Source: Fibrobacter sp. (GTDB lineage Bacteria > Fibrobacterota > Fibrobacteria > Fibrobacterales > Fibrobacteraceae). Taken from it: DNA of 64,000 nt. The position numbers and the translations under genes were made by a program. Of this stretch, positions 24,573-33,904 are shown piece by piece. The DNA lies in assembly GCA_024399065.1 (NCBI GenBank), contig JAKSIB010000015.1, positions 23,393-87,392 on the forward strand, read 5' to 3'. The notes below the pieces were generated by a model, which had not been told where the DNA came from, did no database searches, and saw only the letters and a program-made list of their open reading frames with translations. Position 1 is the stretch's first letter; every line of letters starts with the position of its first letter.

Positions 24573-24762
24573 TGACGGCGAATATGATATGACCCGAGAC
24601 GAATTCATTGTCATGATAAATGGCCGTGGTATGCAGGTGGTCCATTCAGATGACGCTGACGTAGACGACATTCGGGTTATAGGAAACGGCTACATTGCCG
24701 GGAAAGTGTACAAAACGTATGCAGTAAATGAAGATGGTGAGATCATCGCAAAGTTCAAGTGA
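24565..24762 (+). CDS. Hypothetical protein (65 aa)
   Basis: ATG overlaps the preceding gene by 8 bases. Product MRDDGEYDMTRDEFIVMI... ends in alternating strands around a G-N-G-Y turn. No family recognised. Confidence 0.62.
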   Translation: MRDDGEYDMTRDEFIVMINGRGMQVVHSDDADVDDIRVIGNGYIAGKVYKTYAVNEDGEIIAKFK

Positions 24763-24768
24763 GGAAAT

Positions 24769-24921
24769 ATGGTTGCTCATGTAACGGTTAAAAGTGTTGA
24801 CGAGGTTGATGAATTCTTGAATAAGAATAACATTCCTCTGGATAAAGTTAAAATCACCCACTATTCGACGAGAATGGGTGGCAAATATGCAATCTTCTAC
24901 AATACCGAAGACGTCAAGTAA
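24769..24921 (+). CDS. Hypothetical protein (50 aa)
   Basis: ATG at 24769 follows GAGGAAAT, and the stop lies 1 base before the next ATG. The product begins MVAHVTVKSVDEVDEFLNKN and ends in a strand GGKYAIFYNTEDVK. The tight fit between neighbours supports it as a real gene. Function unknown. Confidence 0.68.
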   Translation: MVAHVTVKSVDEVDEFLNKNNIPLDKVKITHYSTRMGGKYAIFYNTEDVK

Positions 24922-24922
24922 C

Positions 24923-25828
24923 ATGCGTATACTACTTGCCATACCATCCAAGGATCAGGTCCAGTATCTTGACAATATGATCAGTGCTCTGGAGGCGCAA
25001 AGCGTGCTTCCTGACGCTGTTTTATATTTGATGGACCGTCCTTCAGGCAGAGATCGCATAACGGCCTCTAGGAGGCTTTCTGGGCACCCATTTATCAAGC
25101 TGATGTGCAATACCACTTATCCGGCCTACATAGGCCGTCCACAGTGCGTTCTGGGCGAAGATCAGTTCCTTACCGGATACATTCGGGAATTGGCTATCGG
25201 ATACATGCTGGAAAATGGGTTTGACGCAATTGTGTTCCTTGATGGGGACTGCATTCCCGAAAAGGATTTTGTGTCGGCTCATAAGTCGGTGCTTAGCTCA
25301 GAGTGTCCGGTCACTACCGTGGGTAAGCGAAAAGAGGATAAACATGGTGGCCTAGACCAACGTGAAAAACCAAATTCAGCGATCAAGCTATTTTTTGATG
25401 ACCCTACAGAAGTTTCACAGGAAGTGTTTTTCGTTGATTCTGGTGTCGTCTGGACATGCAATTTCGGATTTAACTTGGGTGCCATAAAGTCTTTGATGGC
25501 GACAAATGAACTTTTGTATAACCGTAAGGAAGTATTTCCGTCAGATTTTCTCGGGACATGGGGTGGTGAAGACGGTTTTATTGGACTATTGTGCTTTTAT
25601 ACAGGAATCCCTGTCATTGCATTGCCGAATGGCGATAATGGTATACGGCATATCGAGCACGAGCGTCCGGGCAAAAAATATAATCACGTTCAATTCATTG
25701 AATACCTAGAAGACCATCGGTATAACCTTATAAAGTTGCTTGACCTGTATGGAAAGAACGTAAGGAAATTGCCGTATGTCGATCGTGGCAAAATGGTTAC
25801 TGACGCCGGGATTGTCCATGATATTTAG
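24923..25828 (+). CDS. GT-A fold glycosyltransferase
   Basis: 301 residues. N-terminal strand MRILLAIPSKDQ and the metal-binding D107-G-D109 (VFLDGDC) are those of GT2-like enzymes; W-G-G-E-D-G near residue 212 matches the acceptor/base motif of GT-A glycosyltransferases. No membrane segment. Donor and acceptor are unknown. Galactofuranose is possible given the UDP-galactopyranose mutase gene at 33905, but this is inference. Confidence 0.82.
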   Translation: MRILLAIPSKDQVQYLDNMISALEAQSVLPDAVLYLMDRPSGRDRITASRRLSGHPFIKLMCNTTYPAYIGRPQCVLGEDQFLTGYIRELAIGYMLENGFDAIVFLDGDCIPEKDFVSAHKSVLSSECPVTTVGKRKEDKHGGLDQREKPNSAIKLFFDDPTEVSQEVFFVDSGVVWTCNFGFNLGAIKSLMATNELLYNRKEVFPSDFLGTWGGEDGFIGLLCFYTGIPVIALPNGDNGIRHIEHERPGKKYNHVQFIEYLEDHRYNLIKLLDLYGKNVRKLPYVDRGKMVTDAGIVHDI

Positions 25829-25911
25829 TCGGTGTGGATATATGACCTAGACGTTTTCGGAAGATGAAGTTGCGTTAATTGAAATAGTTAAATATTTCCC
25901 CGTATGAAAAA

Positions 25912-25938
25912 GACCACGTCTTACGACGTGGCCTTTTT
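25912..25938. terminator. Bidirectional terminator
   Basis: Stem CCACGTC / GACGTGG with TTAC loop, A-run on the left and TTTTT on the right, between two converging genes (24923+ and 25956-). Confidence 0.85.
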
Positions 25939-25955
25939 GTTAGGAGTCATCGTTA

Positions 25956-28900
25956 TTACTTTTTGCGCATAAGCTTGGTCATTAGCGATGAAGGAGCCTT
26001 GGTGTCCGTATTCTGAGAGGCCGGGATAGTCTTTGTGTCGGCGAATCGACCGAACAGACGGGTTCCTGCAGTACCTGTAGTCGGACGCTGGAGCTTCAAA
26101 CCATTGGTTGCAGCATTCTTTTCGTTCATATCAGAAACCATGCCTTCACGCTTACGTGCCATCTGTCCAATGTAGTCGATATTGTCTTCATAGGAATCTG
26201 CACGTTCACGCATATTGCCTTCACTATCGGCTTCAAGCAATTTGTTCATGAACTTAATGATCGGATATGTTTCTGTGTCAATAAAGACACGGGCAATCAG
26301 ATCACTGGTGCGGTCGATAAATGCGGCGTCTTGCTTATTGATCATGACAGCATCCGGTTCATTAGCCTCAAACAGGCCACTGCCAGACATGTTGATAGAT
26401 TCAAAATCATCTTCCATGTCGGCATCGTATGCATCGTTTACCATAGGTGCTTCGTCGCCTTCGGGTTCTTCAGTCTTGGTTCCCGGTACAAACGAATTTT
26501 CCTCATCAAGTTCAGATTGGGCCAATTTTTTGAGCGTATCATTAGCACTAAGAATTGCTGATGTCTTCATGGTAATCTTGGTTCTGAATGCAGCGGAGTC
26601 GTCCGTTTCGGTAATATCTTTCTTCACCTGTTCAGCCGGTGTGCGGCGTAGATAATCGGTGATTGCCTTGGCCATAGCTGCACGGATTTCGAAATCGATC
26701 ATGGCATCTTTGGCTTCGGTTTCATCAGTCATTCCGGCAACCTTCTTGTCAAGAGCTTCCTTGCTTGCCGGATTTACCTTCAGAACGTCTTCGATGGAAT
26801 ACAGGTTGTTATCGCCATTCAGGTCCAGTTTGATATTGTACGGGAGGAAATGTTCACCACTAGATGTTGCAGTGACGATACCAAAGTTTTCGCCAGCAGT
26901 ACTACGGGCATTTTTGAAAGCGGTATAGCGTCTCTGGTTCGGGGCGATATTCAATCCGTGCAAGCTGAGCTGTTCCGGGTTGATCAGCTTGTTAATATAG
27001 CGTGAACGTCCCGGGGCCTTTTTATCGAGGTTAATGAGATTTTCTACAGCTTCGGAATACTTAACACCCTGCACATAGCTGCTGTTGTCTGCAGCGAAAT
27101 CCTGTGCTGCTCGAACAGTAGCAGTAATCAGCAGTGCCAAGTGGGTTGATGTTTCCGGGGTGATATTCTTACCGATTACACCGTTGTAGGAAATACGTAC
27201 GATGTTCTTGGCACGTTCAGGATGAGCTTCCGTCTTCTTCTTGGGACCAACCGTCGTTACGGTGAAGTCATTGGAATGACCCTTTGTCACGAAGTTCTGG
27301 ATGGCAAAAGTGTGAACGGTATCACGCATGAAATCAGCAACGGTGGATGCCATGTTTGAACTCGGCAATTCCACATATGCATAAAGATTGTTATCTGGAT
27401 CAAGTTCCGGATCATATACATTCTGCAAACGGTCAGTTACATTGGCGGATCCCATCTTATCTGCACCAGCATCTTCACTGATCTTGAACTTTGGATTCAT
27501 GTGGATACGGACACAATTCTTCTGGGATGTCAGGCCGGCAACCAAAGCATTGATGATTTCATTGAGCTGGCTTGCCTGCTGTTCAGTCATTCCTTCACTA
27601 TCGTTCAATGTGAAGGTGATGATTCCGGTTGGAACAGTGGTATCGCCGTCCTGTGTAGTCACCTCGTTAATAAGGAACTTGGATGAAGACAGGATTGATG
27701 TATCTTCATATGTAGCATTTTCGTCAATAAATGCTTCCAAGCCAAGGCCGGGGTGGTTTTCAATGGCCTTCTTCAATCGTGCCAAGCATACTGTCTTGAG
27801 CTTCTGGATCGTGGTTTCCATCAAGCCGACGTCAATGCCGCTTGCATTAACAGTTGCACGGGCGTAGTTACATGGCACCTGCAGAACGATCGATGCGTCA
27901 GACTTAATAGCTGCGTCCCATTCATTCTGGAATGCTTCGCCATCACGCAGGCGACTTGCCTTGGCGGTTGCTGTATTATATTCGGTTACTCGGCTATCAC
28001 GAGCAATATCATCCTGAATCACGGATTCGTCATTTTCACGGAATTGGAATACTCCAGACTTTTCGCCGTCGGTGTTTGCAGCGACAATATTAACCTGTCG
28101 AGAACCGAGATCGGTCTGGGCTTTGATGATGTTCTTCTCGTTTGTATTCACCCAGTCAGTCAATTCATCGATGAAGTTGTTGATTGTATTCTTCATGTCG
28201 TTGAGCGCAGTGGTAAACCACGTATCAAACTGAGTCATGCTTTTTGACAGGGCATCCAGTGCGTTATTGTACGCAGCTTCGATTCGACGATAATTGTCGG
28301 TGTATACAGAAACCTCGGCCCATGCTTCGGATTTTTGTGCCTGAAGCTTAGTTGTATCAGCGCCAGTCTTTGCAGCCTGTTCAAGTTCTTTATTCAGTGC
28401 CTCGGCAATTTGCATCTTTTCAGCACGAGCATGAGCTGCATTGTCCAAAGCGTCCTTTGATTGGCTAATATTGTTCAAGATTTCCGAACTTTCATTGTCA
28501 TCGCTAGACACACCGGTCAGCTTATAAATGGTATTTATGTCAAAACGATGTGCATTTTTAAGGATAGGATCCATGTTGAAATTATCAACAATATCTACGA
28601 ATTCGTTCAGTACATCACCCAAAATGGCAGTATTGATTTTGGATGCAGCAAGATACAGTGCTTGAATTACAGTCGGGTCGTCCGTTGCATTTTTAGAAGA
28701 TACTTTGAAACCTTCATCTAAATGAGCTTGGTTTGCATTTACAAAGAAATTAACATTGTCGTTGCTACTATGCAACATCAAATTTGTTGCCATAGGTGCA
28801 TATTGCTTCAACTGCAAGTAACCGTTTAAAACCGGTTCACACAATTCCAACAAATCATTGACAAGTGAAACGGTTTCCTGTGGGATAGACGATGTATCGC

Positions 28901-29060
28901 CGGAAAGTTCAAAAGTCTTAACTGATGGCTTTACGGGCGACGGTGCTTGACCATCGGCTGCTTCGAAAATTGTATTGTACATGGCTGCAACGGCTTCAAG
29001 ATAGGTCTTGTTGGCTGGAGTTTCCAGTCGTTTCAGCGCTGTGATGAATTGTGAATTCAT
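25956..29060 (-). CDS. Very large probable virion protein with shared N-terminal leader (1034 aa)
   Basis: Residues 5-33 (F-I-T-A-L-K-R-L ... LEAVAAMYNTIFE) match the leader found in three other genes and end I-F-E at E33, as in T4-type prohead propeptides. A coiled-coil region spans about 205-320. The rest is rich in Asp, Asn, Ala and Thr with no enzyme motif. The C-terminal 130 residues are acidic then end in a basic tail (LMTKLMRKK). Expressed from a minus-strand TATAAACT octamer with AGGAG before the ATG. Likely an internal head or other virion protein; a scaffold-like role is also possible. Confidence 0.66.
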   Translation of the reverse strand: MNSQFITALKRLETPANKTYLEAVAAMYNTIFEAADGQAPSPVKPSVKTFELSGDTSSIPQETVSLVNDLLELCEPVLNGYLQLKQYAPMATNLMLHSSNDNVNFFVNANQAHLDEGFKVSSKNATDDPTVIQALYLAASKINTAILGDVLNEFVDIVDNFNMDPILKNAHRFDINTIYKLTGVSSDDNESSEILNNISQSKDALDNAAHARAEKMQIAEALNKELEQAAKTGADTTKLQAQKSEAWAEVSVYTDNYRRIEAAYNNALDALSKSMTQFDTWFTTALNDMKNTINNFIDELTDWVNTNEKNIIKAQTDLGSRQVNIVAANTDGEKSGVFQFRENDESVIQDDIARDSRVTEYNTATAKASRLRDGEAFQNEWDAAIKSDASIVLQVPCNYARATVNASGIDVGLMETTIQKLKTVCLARLKKAIENHPGLGLEAFIDENATYEDTSILSSSKFLINEVTTQDGDTTVPTGIITFTLNDSEGMTEQQASQLNEIINALVAGLTSQKNCVRIHMNPKFKISEDAGADKMGSANVTDRLQNVYDPELDPDNNLYAYVELPSSNMASTVADFMRDTVHTFAIQNFVTKGHSNDFTVTTVGPKKKTEAHPERAKNIVRISYNGVIGKNITPETSTHLALLITATVRAAQDFAADNSSYVQGVKYSEAVENLINLDKKAPGRSRYINKLINPEQLSLHGLNIAPNQRRYTAFKNARSTAGENFGIVTATSSGEHFLPYNIKLDLNGDNNLYSIEDVLKVNPASKEALDKKVAGMTDETEAKDAMIDFEIRAAMAKAITDYLRRTPAEQVKKDITETDDSAAFRTKITMKTSAILSANDTLKKLAQSELDEENSFVPGTKTEEPEGDEAPMVNDAYDADMEDDFESINMSGSGLFEANEPDAVMINKQDAAFIDRTSDLIARVFIDTETYPIIKFMNKLLEADSEGNMRERADSYEDNIDYIGQMARKREGMVSDMNEKNAATNGLKLQRPTTGTAGTRLFGRFADTKTIPASQNTDTKAPSSLMTKLMRKK

Positions 29061-29092
29061 AATGACTCCTAATCATTAAAATATTTGCTTTA

Positions 29093-29100
29093 AGTTTATA
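29093..29100 (-). promoter_or_regulatory. Candidate phage promoter octamer TATAAACT (minus strand)
   Basis: TATAAACT on the minus strand, 32 bases before the ATG at 29060, within CGTATAAACTTA. Paired with a divergent copy at 29131. Confidence 0.6.
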
Positions 29101-29130
29101 CGTCAAAATTATATTTTACTCCCTAAAACG

Positions 29131-29138
29131 TATAAACT
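29131..29138 (+). promoter_or_regulatory. Candidate phage promoter octamer TATAAACT
   Basis: Plus-strand TATAAACT within CGTATAAACTGT, 28 bases before the ATG at 29167. The divergent pair 29093/29131 shares the ten bases CGTATAAACT. Confidence 0.6.
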
Positions 29139-29166
29139 GTAAATGAATATTACGAGGGACTGATTC

Positions 29167-31599
29167 ATGAATTCTATCATCAAAGACTCGCAGATGTTTT
29201 TGGCCTATAAGATTGCGTTGCAGAATAGTTTCAATAATGTCAAGGTGTCTACACAGCATAAAAATGCTAACAATATCGTGTACGGCGACATTAACCTGAA
29301 TGGCGACGTCAATTCTGGCGGAAAGCTGGTTATTGTGCGTGCAAACGACAATACCGACGCAGTCCCCAAAATTGTGTTTGACGACGGCACACCCAGTATC
29401 GATCTTGCGCTCAGTCCATCGAACAAGCGTATGCTTAGCGATCAGACAATAGAAGCTCTGTCAGAGAAATATAATCCAGTTAGCATTCCGGGAACACTGA
29501 CTATCGGTGCTATAGCTAAAAAGATTGTTGACGCAACTACAGCTATCCTATCAATTGATGCGAGCATGCGTTCTTTAGGTGACGATGATCTTGAGGAAGA
29601 TGGTGACGCTGAAAGCGGCGACCATGAATTGATTCCGGAGAATTACTGGAATATCTATGGATGTGTCCCGCCTGATGCAAAGAATACAACATTTTATGTA
29701 ACCAACCGTGAAACCGGCGAACAGATTGATTTAAGTCATTTCGGAAAGCATACGCCGGGCTATGAATGGCTGACCGAGACTGTTGACGCTACTACTGAAG
29801 CTAATTTCGATATCAGTGCGGCGTACCAGACCGAACATTCGCATAATGTCGAGTTCGTAAAATTGTATCGTTGTGTAATGACGAGCAACAATGAACTGCA
29901 TATATATCGTTACATTACCAGAACAAGAAGTTATTTGCCGGACGGAACCATGGTTTATGACCCGCAAAAGCTTGCCAGTTCGGGGGACGTTGTCGTGAAG
30001 CATCTTACGTCATTAAGTGCAGCGTCATTATTCCAAGAATTGTTTGGTAAGTCTGAGTTTGATAAAAATGGCGATTATGTCGAAACAAAGGGTGTTCTGT
30101 CTAATATCATGCACAATGCCGTTGACACGCCATACGCCGCCCCTAGCTACACCAATGATACACATGTCATAATGATCCATGATGTAAACCCCAAGGAGCT
30201 TCCTCGACAGTTGCGCCATAATAAATATGAAAGTATCGAAACGCAAGTAAATAATTTGGTGGCATCGATGTATTCAGGCGCAAAGGTGACGTTCGAGGTA
30301 TCCGACCGTGTTATGCTTGGCAAGGCGCAGGCCATGATACAGAATCCAGATAATCCTAAGGCACGCATGACCATGGGTAATACTACATTAAACATGTATT
30401 GCAATGGTACATTGATTGCCAAGCTTGGAATGTATGCCAATAAGCAGTTGTCTACGGATGATTACCTGATCATCACAGACAAATCTACCGCCTGCGCAGC
30501 GTCAGTGATTCGTTCTATTAGTTATAGTAATGGTGTGTCGTTTTCCATCCCGCATTTTAACATGTCCTACAAGAATGCGATTGGATTACTTGCATCGACT
30601 GCAGTATGCTATATGGCTTATTATGACCTGAAACGTTATTTCCAGAAAGCCAACAAGCATGAATTCGCTTACGTTGAACCTAAATTTGATTCTACTGTGT
30701 ATCAATGTGCGGTCACACTAACAATAAAATCCAATTTCAGCTCCGCCACTCCGCTGAACTTCCGTGCGTTGGCAGAATCTGGTAATGGCCTTAGCATAGT
30801 CAGAGTATCGGACACCGGATCTCATATAAATGACTTTGACCCGGTTAGTACAAAACAATACAATGATGATGACTCGGCTATAGCACGAAACATCATTGAC
30901 ATCATTGATGACCCGCAGGATGATAATGACAAAATATTCTCTAACATGATTCACAAACGCTGCAATGAATATGAACGTTTTACAACGGGCGAGCATCGTG
31001 AAATCGACAGGAAGGGTAATCGTGAATCTGGTGATACTACTACTGATATTGCCATTGATGAAAAGATGTCGCACTTTGAACTCGGTCAGGAAACTGAACT
31101 GCTTGCATTACTAAAGACTGTGGTAAATGCGTTCGCAAACACCTTTAATAAGTTTGAAAAGGTCATTGTACCGGGCGAAATCCTCACAACCAGACGCTGG
31201 GAAGATGAAGATGTCACTACTGGGCAAGACAGTCACTGGAAATATGCCGGTTATTCTGTCAAACTGAATAATGGTAGTGGCGGTGATTTGATTGCATGCT
31301 ATGATCACAATGGGGAACCTAAGGTATATTGCCAGTTTGGTGGACACCGAGACAATGTGGTTACATTGGGCGAAAAGGATCAGGCCGGAAATTTTGTACT
31401 AGATCCGACATTCGTTGAGTGGTATATGCGTGCGCAACATATCCACAATTTTAAGCATCGTATTGCCAACACCGAACCTGAATATAACATGGATGACTAC
31501 GAAAATTCATGGTTCAATACGCTACACGGTTCCCGTGAATCTGAACAGTCGACCGATGATGAGCATCTAGATTCATCCAGTATACCGGGACTTGATTAG
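29167..31599 (+). CDS. Large probable structural protein (810 aa)
   Basis: Starts MNSIIKDSQMFLAYKIALQN after GAGGGA. Region about 45-75 has a beta-turn pattern typical of tail-fibre or baseplate folds (GDINLNGDVNSGG). Acidic low-complexity at about 140-155 (DDDLEEDGDAESGD) and near the C-terminus. No catalytic motif or transmembrane segment. Divergent from the 1034-residue protein gene and driven by the same octamer. A virion role is inferred from size, promoter class and neighbours. Confidence 0.65.
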   Translation: MNSIIKDSQMFLAYKIALQNSFNNVKVSTQHKNANNIVYGDINLNGDVNSGGKLVIVRANDNTDAVPKIVFDDGTPSIDLALSPSNKRMLSDQTIEALSEKYNPVSIPGTLTIGAIAKKIVDATTAILSIDASMRSLGDDDLEEDGDAESGDHELIPENYWNIYGCVPPDAKNTTFYVTNRETGEQIDLSHFGKHTPGYEWLTETVDATTEANFDISAAYQTEHSHNVEFVKLYRCVMTSNNELHIYRYITRTRSYLPDGTMVYDPQKLASSGDVVVKHLTSLSAASLFQELFGKSEFDKNGDYVETKGVLSNIMHNAVDTPYAAPSYTNDTHVIMIHDVNPKELPRQLRHNKYESIETQVNNLVASMYSGAKVTFEVSDRVMLGKAQAMIQNPDNPKARMTMGNTTLNMYCNGTLIAKLGMYANKQLSTDDYLIITDKSTACAASVIRSISYSNGVSFSIPHFNMSYKNAIGLLASTAVCYMAYYDLKRYFQKANKHEFAYVEPKFDSTVYQCAVTLTIKSNFSSATPLNFRALAESGNGLSIVRVSDTGSHINDFDPVSTKQYNDDDSAIARNIIDIIDDPQDDNDKIFSNMIHKRCNEYERFTTGEHREIDRKGNRESGDTTTDIAIDEKMSHFELGQETELLALLKTVVNAFANTFNKFEKVIVPGEILTTRRWEDEDVTTGQDSHWKYAGYSVKLNNGSGGDLIACYDHNGEPKVYCQFGGHRDNVVTLGEKDQAGNFVLDPTFVEWYMRAQHIHNFKHRIANTEPEYNMDDYENSWFNTLHGSRESEQSTDDEHLDSSSIPGLD

Positions 31600-31601
31600 T
31601 C

Positions 31602-31630
31602 TTGACAAATATGCCTCTGTGTTCTATATT
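31602..31630 (+). promoter_or_regulatory. TTGACA-N17-TATATT promoter with overlapping inverted repeat
   Basis: Boxes at 31602-31607 and 31625-31630. The arms CCTCTG (31614-31619) and CAGAGG (31637-31642) enclose the -10 box, and the second arm is also the Shine-Dalgarno, so the repeat could act as an operator or as a hairpin only in read-through RNA. Confidence 0.75.
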
Positions 31631-31649
31631 TAGACCCAGAGGTATTTTT

Positions 31650-32033
31650 ATGTCTAAAGCTAGTGAAATGTATTCTATTGCGGTTGCAGCACGTTCGAAG
31701 TCAAGTGCGCAAGCCAAGTATGAAAATATGCTTGAACGTCTTCAGGAAGGCGCCAAAGCAGGTCGTACCGAAGCCAATATCCCAATCATGAAGAAAATCA
31801 TGTTTGAAACCATGGCGTCACAACTCAAAGCAAATGGTGCTGAATTGCCGGATACCTATGCGGATGATGAATATGACGCACAGTACAAGATTCTTGATAT
31901 GTTTAGGGCCGACGGGTTTGATGTGAATGTCGAAAAGAAGACCAATCTGATCCTGCTTGGCAATGAAAACAATGATTCTGACCCCTACACTGAAGCGAAT
32001 GCCACCGTGTCGTGGGATGGAAAGACAGAATAA
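31650..32033 (+). CDS. Hypothetical protein (127 aa)
   Basis: Begins MSKASEMYSIAVAARSKSSA after AGAGG. Ala/Lys/Glu-rich helices in the first 70 residues, then an acidic alpha/beta part. No domain recognised. The promoter gives a leader of about 13 bases. Confidence 0.66.
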   Translation: MSKASEMYSIAVAARSKSSAQAKYENMLERLQEGAKAGRTEANIPIMKKIMFETMASQLKANGAELPDTYADDEYDAQYKILDMFRADGFDVNVEKKTNLILLGNENNDSDPYTEANATVSWDGKTE

Positions 32034-32059
32034 CGGCAGTTTACCTCTGCAAATGAAAA

Positions 32060-32090
32060 CGGCGAGTTCCATCTGGGACTCGCCGATTTT
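32060..32090. terminator. Bidirectional terminator
   Basis: CGGCGAGTTCC / GGGACTCGCCG with a G-T pair and ATCT loop, followed by ATTTT on the plus strand and TTTTC on the minus strand; lies between converging genes. Confidence 0.85.
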
Positions 32091-32107
32091 AATTGTACCG
32101 AGCTTGG

Positions 32108-33829
32108 TTAGAAGGTATAATTCTTTATGACGCTGTTTCCAGCACCCTTGACACCATTATAAGCCTGTTTTAGATAGCCCTTAATACCGCCGCCTTCTTT
32201 CTTATCTTGATCTTTATCCTTGTCATCGTCGCCGCCCATAGTGAAGTCATCTTCTCCCGGATCGTCGCCGTCCTGACCATTCTGGCCATTCTGGCCAAAG
32301 CCAAGTTCTTTTTGACGGTATCGGATTGCATTATTCATATCTTTAAGAACGAATCGTTCAATCTGATGTTCAGTATTTTCATCAAGCTTGCCATCATAGG
32401 GCTTTGTGACGGCCTCCTTGTATTTTTCAACAAGTTCATTGAGTTGTTCTTCATTGACGTCGCCGTTACTTTCGTCAATGCAGTCCTCAGCTTCATTGCG
32501 GGCAACTGCACTGTAGTTTCGCTTATAATCGTTGATCATTGAGCGCAGCATGTCATTTTGATCCATGTCCTTAGCGGGTTCTTTGGCCGGTTCGGGTTCT
32601 TTGGTATCCTTACCCGGTTCAGATGCTTCAGGTGGATTAGTGGCTGTATTCAGCTTATATTCATCCGCATGCTTCTGGAGGTCCTGCTTTAGCTGTTCGG
32701 CATATTCAGGCTTTTTAAATTTATTGTCCTTGGCATAGCCCTCGATTACCGGGAAGAACTTATTTTTCAGCACGTCGTTTTTTGCTGTGTTTGCTTCCTC
32801 GTCGGTCTTATATTCTTTTTTACCCAAGTATTCAAGATGCTTATCCAGTCCGGCAATCCATTGGTCACGAAGCTTCTCGTAATCTTCGTCCACATCGTGT
32901 TCAGGTGGTTCCGGAGTATCGTCCGCATCTGGCTTCGTATCATCGCCGGACCCATCGCTGGACTCATCAGGGACATCCTCATTCTTGGCATCGCCCATGT
33001 CATATTTATCAGCATATTCTTCAAGTTTTTTCTTGATGTCGTCACCCTGTTCCTCGGTGAGTTTGCTGCGTTTGTTCTGTACATTTTTATCGACTGCAGC
33101 CTTTTGCTTGTCTACAGCTTCCTGTTTCTTCTGGGCAATCTCCTGCTCAGTCATGTCAGGGTTGGACTGGCGTTCGTCCTTGATTGCAGCAAGATCCTTA
33201 TCCAATTCGCTGATATAATTGGCACCAATGCGATCAGCATACTGATTCTGCTTATCCTGTTCCTTCTGGCGTTCCATTTCTTCACGTTCTGCAGCAGTCG
33301 GGACAGTTTCATCTGGATTGTTCTGAAGAGTATTTTTTGTATAATCCAGCATGCCATTAAGAACTTTCTGAAATACACTGCGGGCCGAATCGATATTTTT
33401 CGATGTAATATGTGTGGCTTCTTCAAGTTCTGTTTTTTTTAGTTTTTGCTTGGCATTATAAGCAAGATACTTTACGTTCAGGGTGATTTTATTGTCATCG
33501 ATCGAAATCGCTTTTTTAGCCGATGAGTCCATCACGATATAGTAATCTTCCCCGCCGATATTTACAGTGATTTCGTGTGCATCCGCATTCTGTCCAAAAA
33601 TCTGGCGGAATAATGCGCCACGATTTCCAGACTGCGTATTGGTTGTATCAAATGCAGCTTCAATGGCCGACATTATCGCCTGATTTGTTTCAGTATTCTT
33701 CTTTTTACTTGTCTGTGTGTCGGCCTCAAACATCGCATTGTACATATGCTGGTTGGGGTTCGACTCATTTTTTGACTCGAATATCATATCGAACTTGTCG
33801 AGCAGATCATAGGACATATCAATAATCAT
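32108..33829 (-). CDS. Acidic probable virion protein with shared N-terminal leader (573 aa)
   Basis: Starts after AAGGTG. The N-terminus ends in HMYNAMFE (E35), aligning with the leader of the 1034-residue protein (AMYNTIFE); an I-F-E also occurs at 16-18. The rest is highly charged: long Lys/Glu/Gln helices (about 150-260), an Asp/Glu/Pro-rich stretch near 275-300, and a Gly/Asp-rich tail ending NSVIKNYTF. No enzyme motif. Composition resembles scaffold or internal head proteins. Preceded by a minus-strand TATAAACT. Confidence 0.62.
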   Translation of the reverse strand: MIIDMSYDLLDKFDMIFESKNESNPNQHMYNAMFEADTQTSKKKNTETNQAIMSAIEAAFDTTNTQSGNRGALFRQIFGQNADAHEITVNIGGEDYYIVMDSSAKKAISIDDNKITLNVKYLAYNAKQKLKKTELEEATHITSKNIDSARSVFQKVLNGMLDYTKNTLQNNPDETVPTAAEREEMERQKEQDKQNQYADRIGANYISELDKDLAAIKDERQSNPDMTEQEIAQKKQEAVDKQKAAVDKNVQNKRSKLTEEQGDDIKKKLEEYADKYDMGDAKNEDVPDESSDGSGDDTKPDADDTPEPPEHDVDEDYEKLRDQWIAGLDKHLEYLGKKEYKTDEEANTAKNDVLKNKFFPVIEGYAKDNKFKKPEYAEQLKQDLQKHADEYKLNTATNPPEASEPGKDTKEPEPAKEPAKDMDQNDMLRSMINDYKRNYSAVARNEAEDCIDESNGDVNEEQLNELVEKYKEAVTKPYDGKLDENTEHQIERFVLKDMNNAIRYRQKELGFGQNGQNGQDGDDPGEDDFTMGGDDDKDKDQDKKEGGGIKGYLKQAYNGVKGAGNSVIKNYTF

Positions 33830-33854
33830 AAAATCACCTTCATTGAGTACCTAT

Positions 33855-33862
33855 AGTTTATA
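33855..33862 (-). promoter_or_regulatory. Candidate phage promoter octamer TATAAACT (minus strand)
   Basis: Minus-strand TATAAACT, 25 bases before the ATG at 33829 and directly after the glf terminator. Confidence 0.55.
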
Positions 33863-33863
33863 A

Positions 33864-33885
33864 CAAAAGCCCCGTAATCGGGGCT
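33864..33885 (-). terminator. Terminator of the glf gene (minus strand)
   Basis: Stem AGCCCC / GGGGCT with a 6-base loop; on the minus strand it is followed by TTTTGTT. Ends the UDP-galactopyranose mutase transcript before the next promoter. Confidence 0.8.
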
Positions 33886-33904
33886 CATTGTTAACAGGTT
33901 TCTT

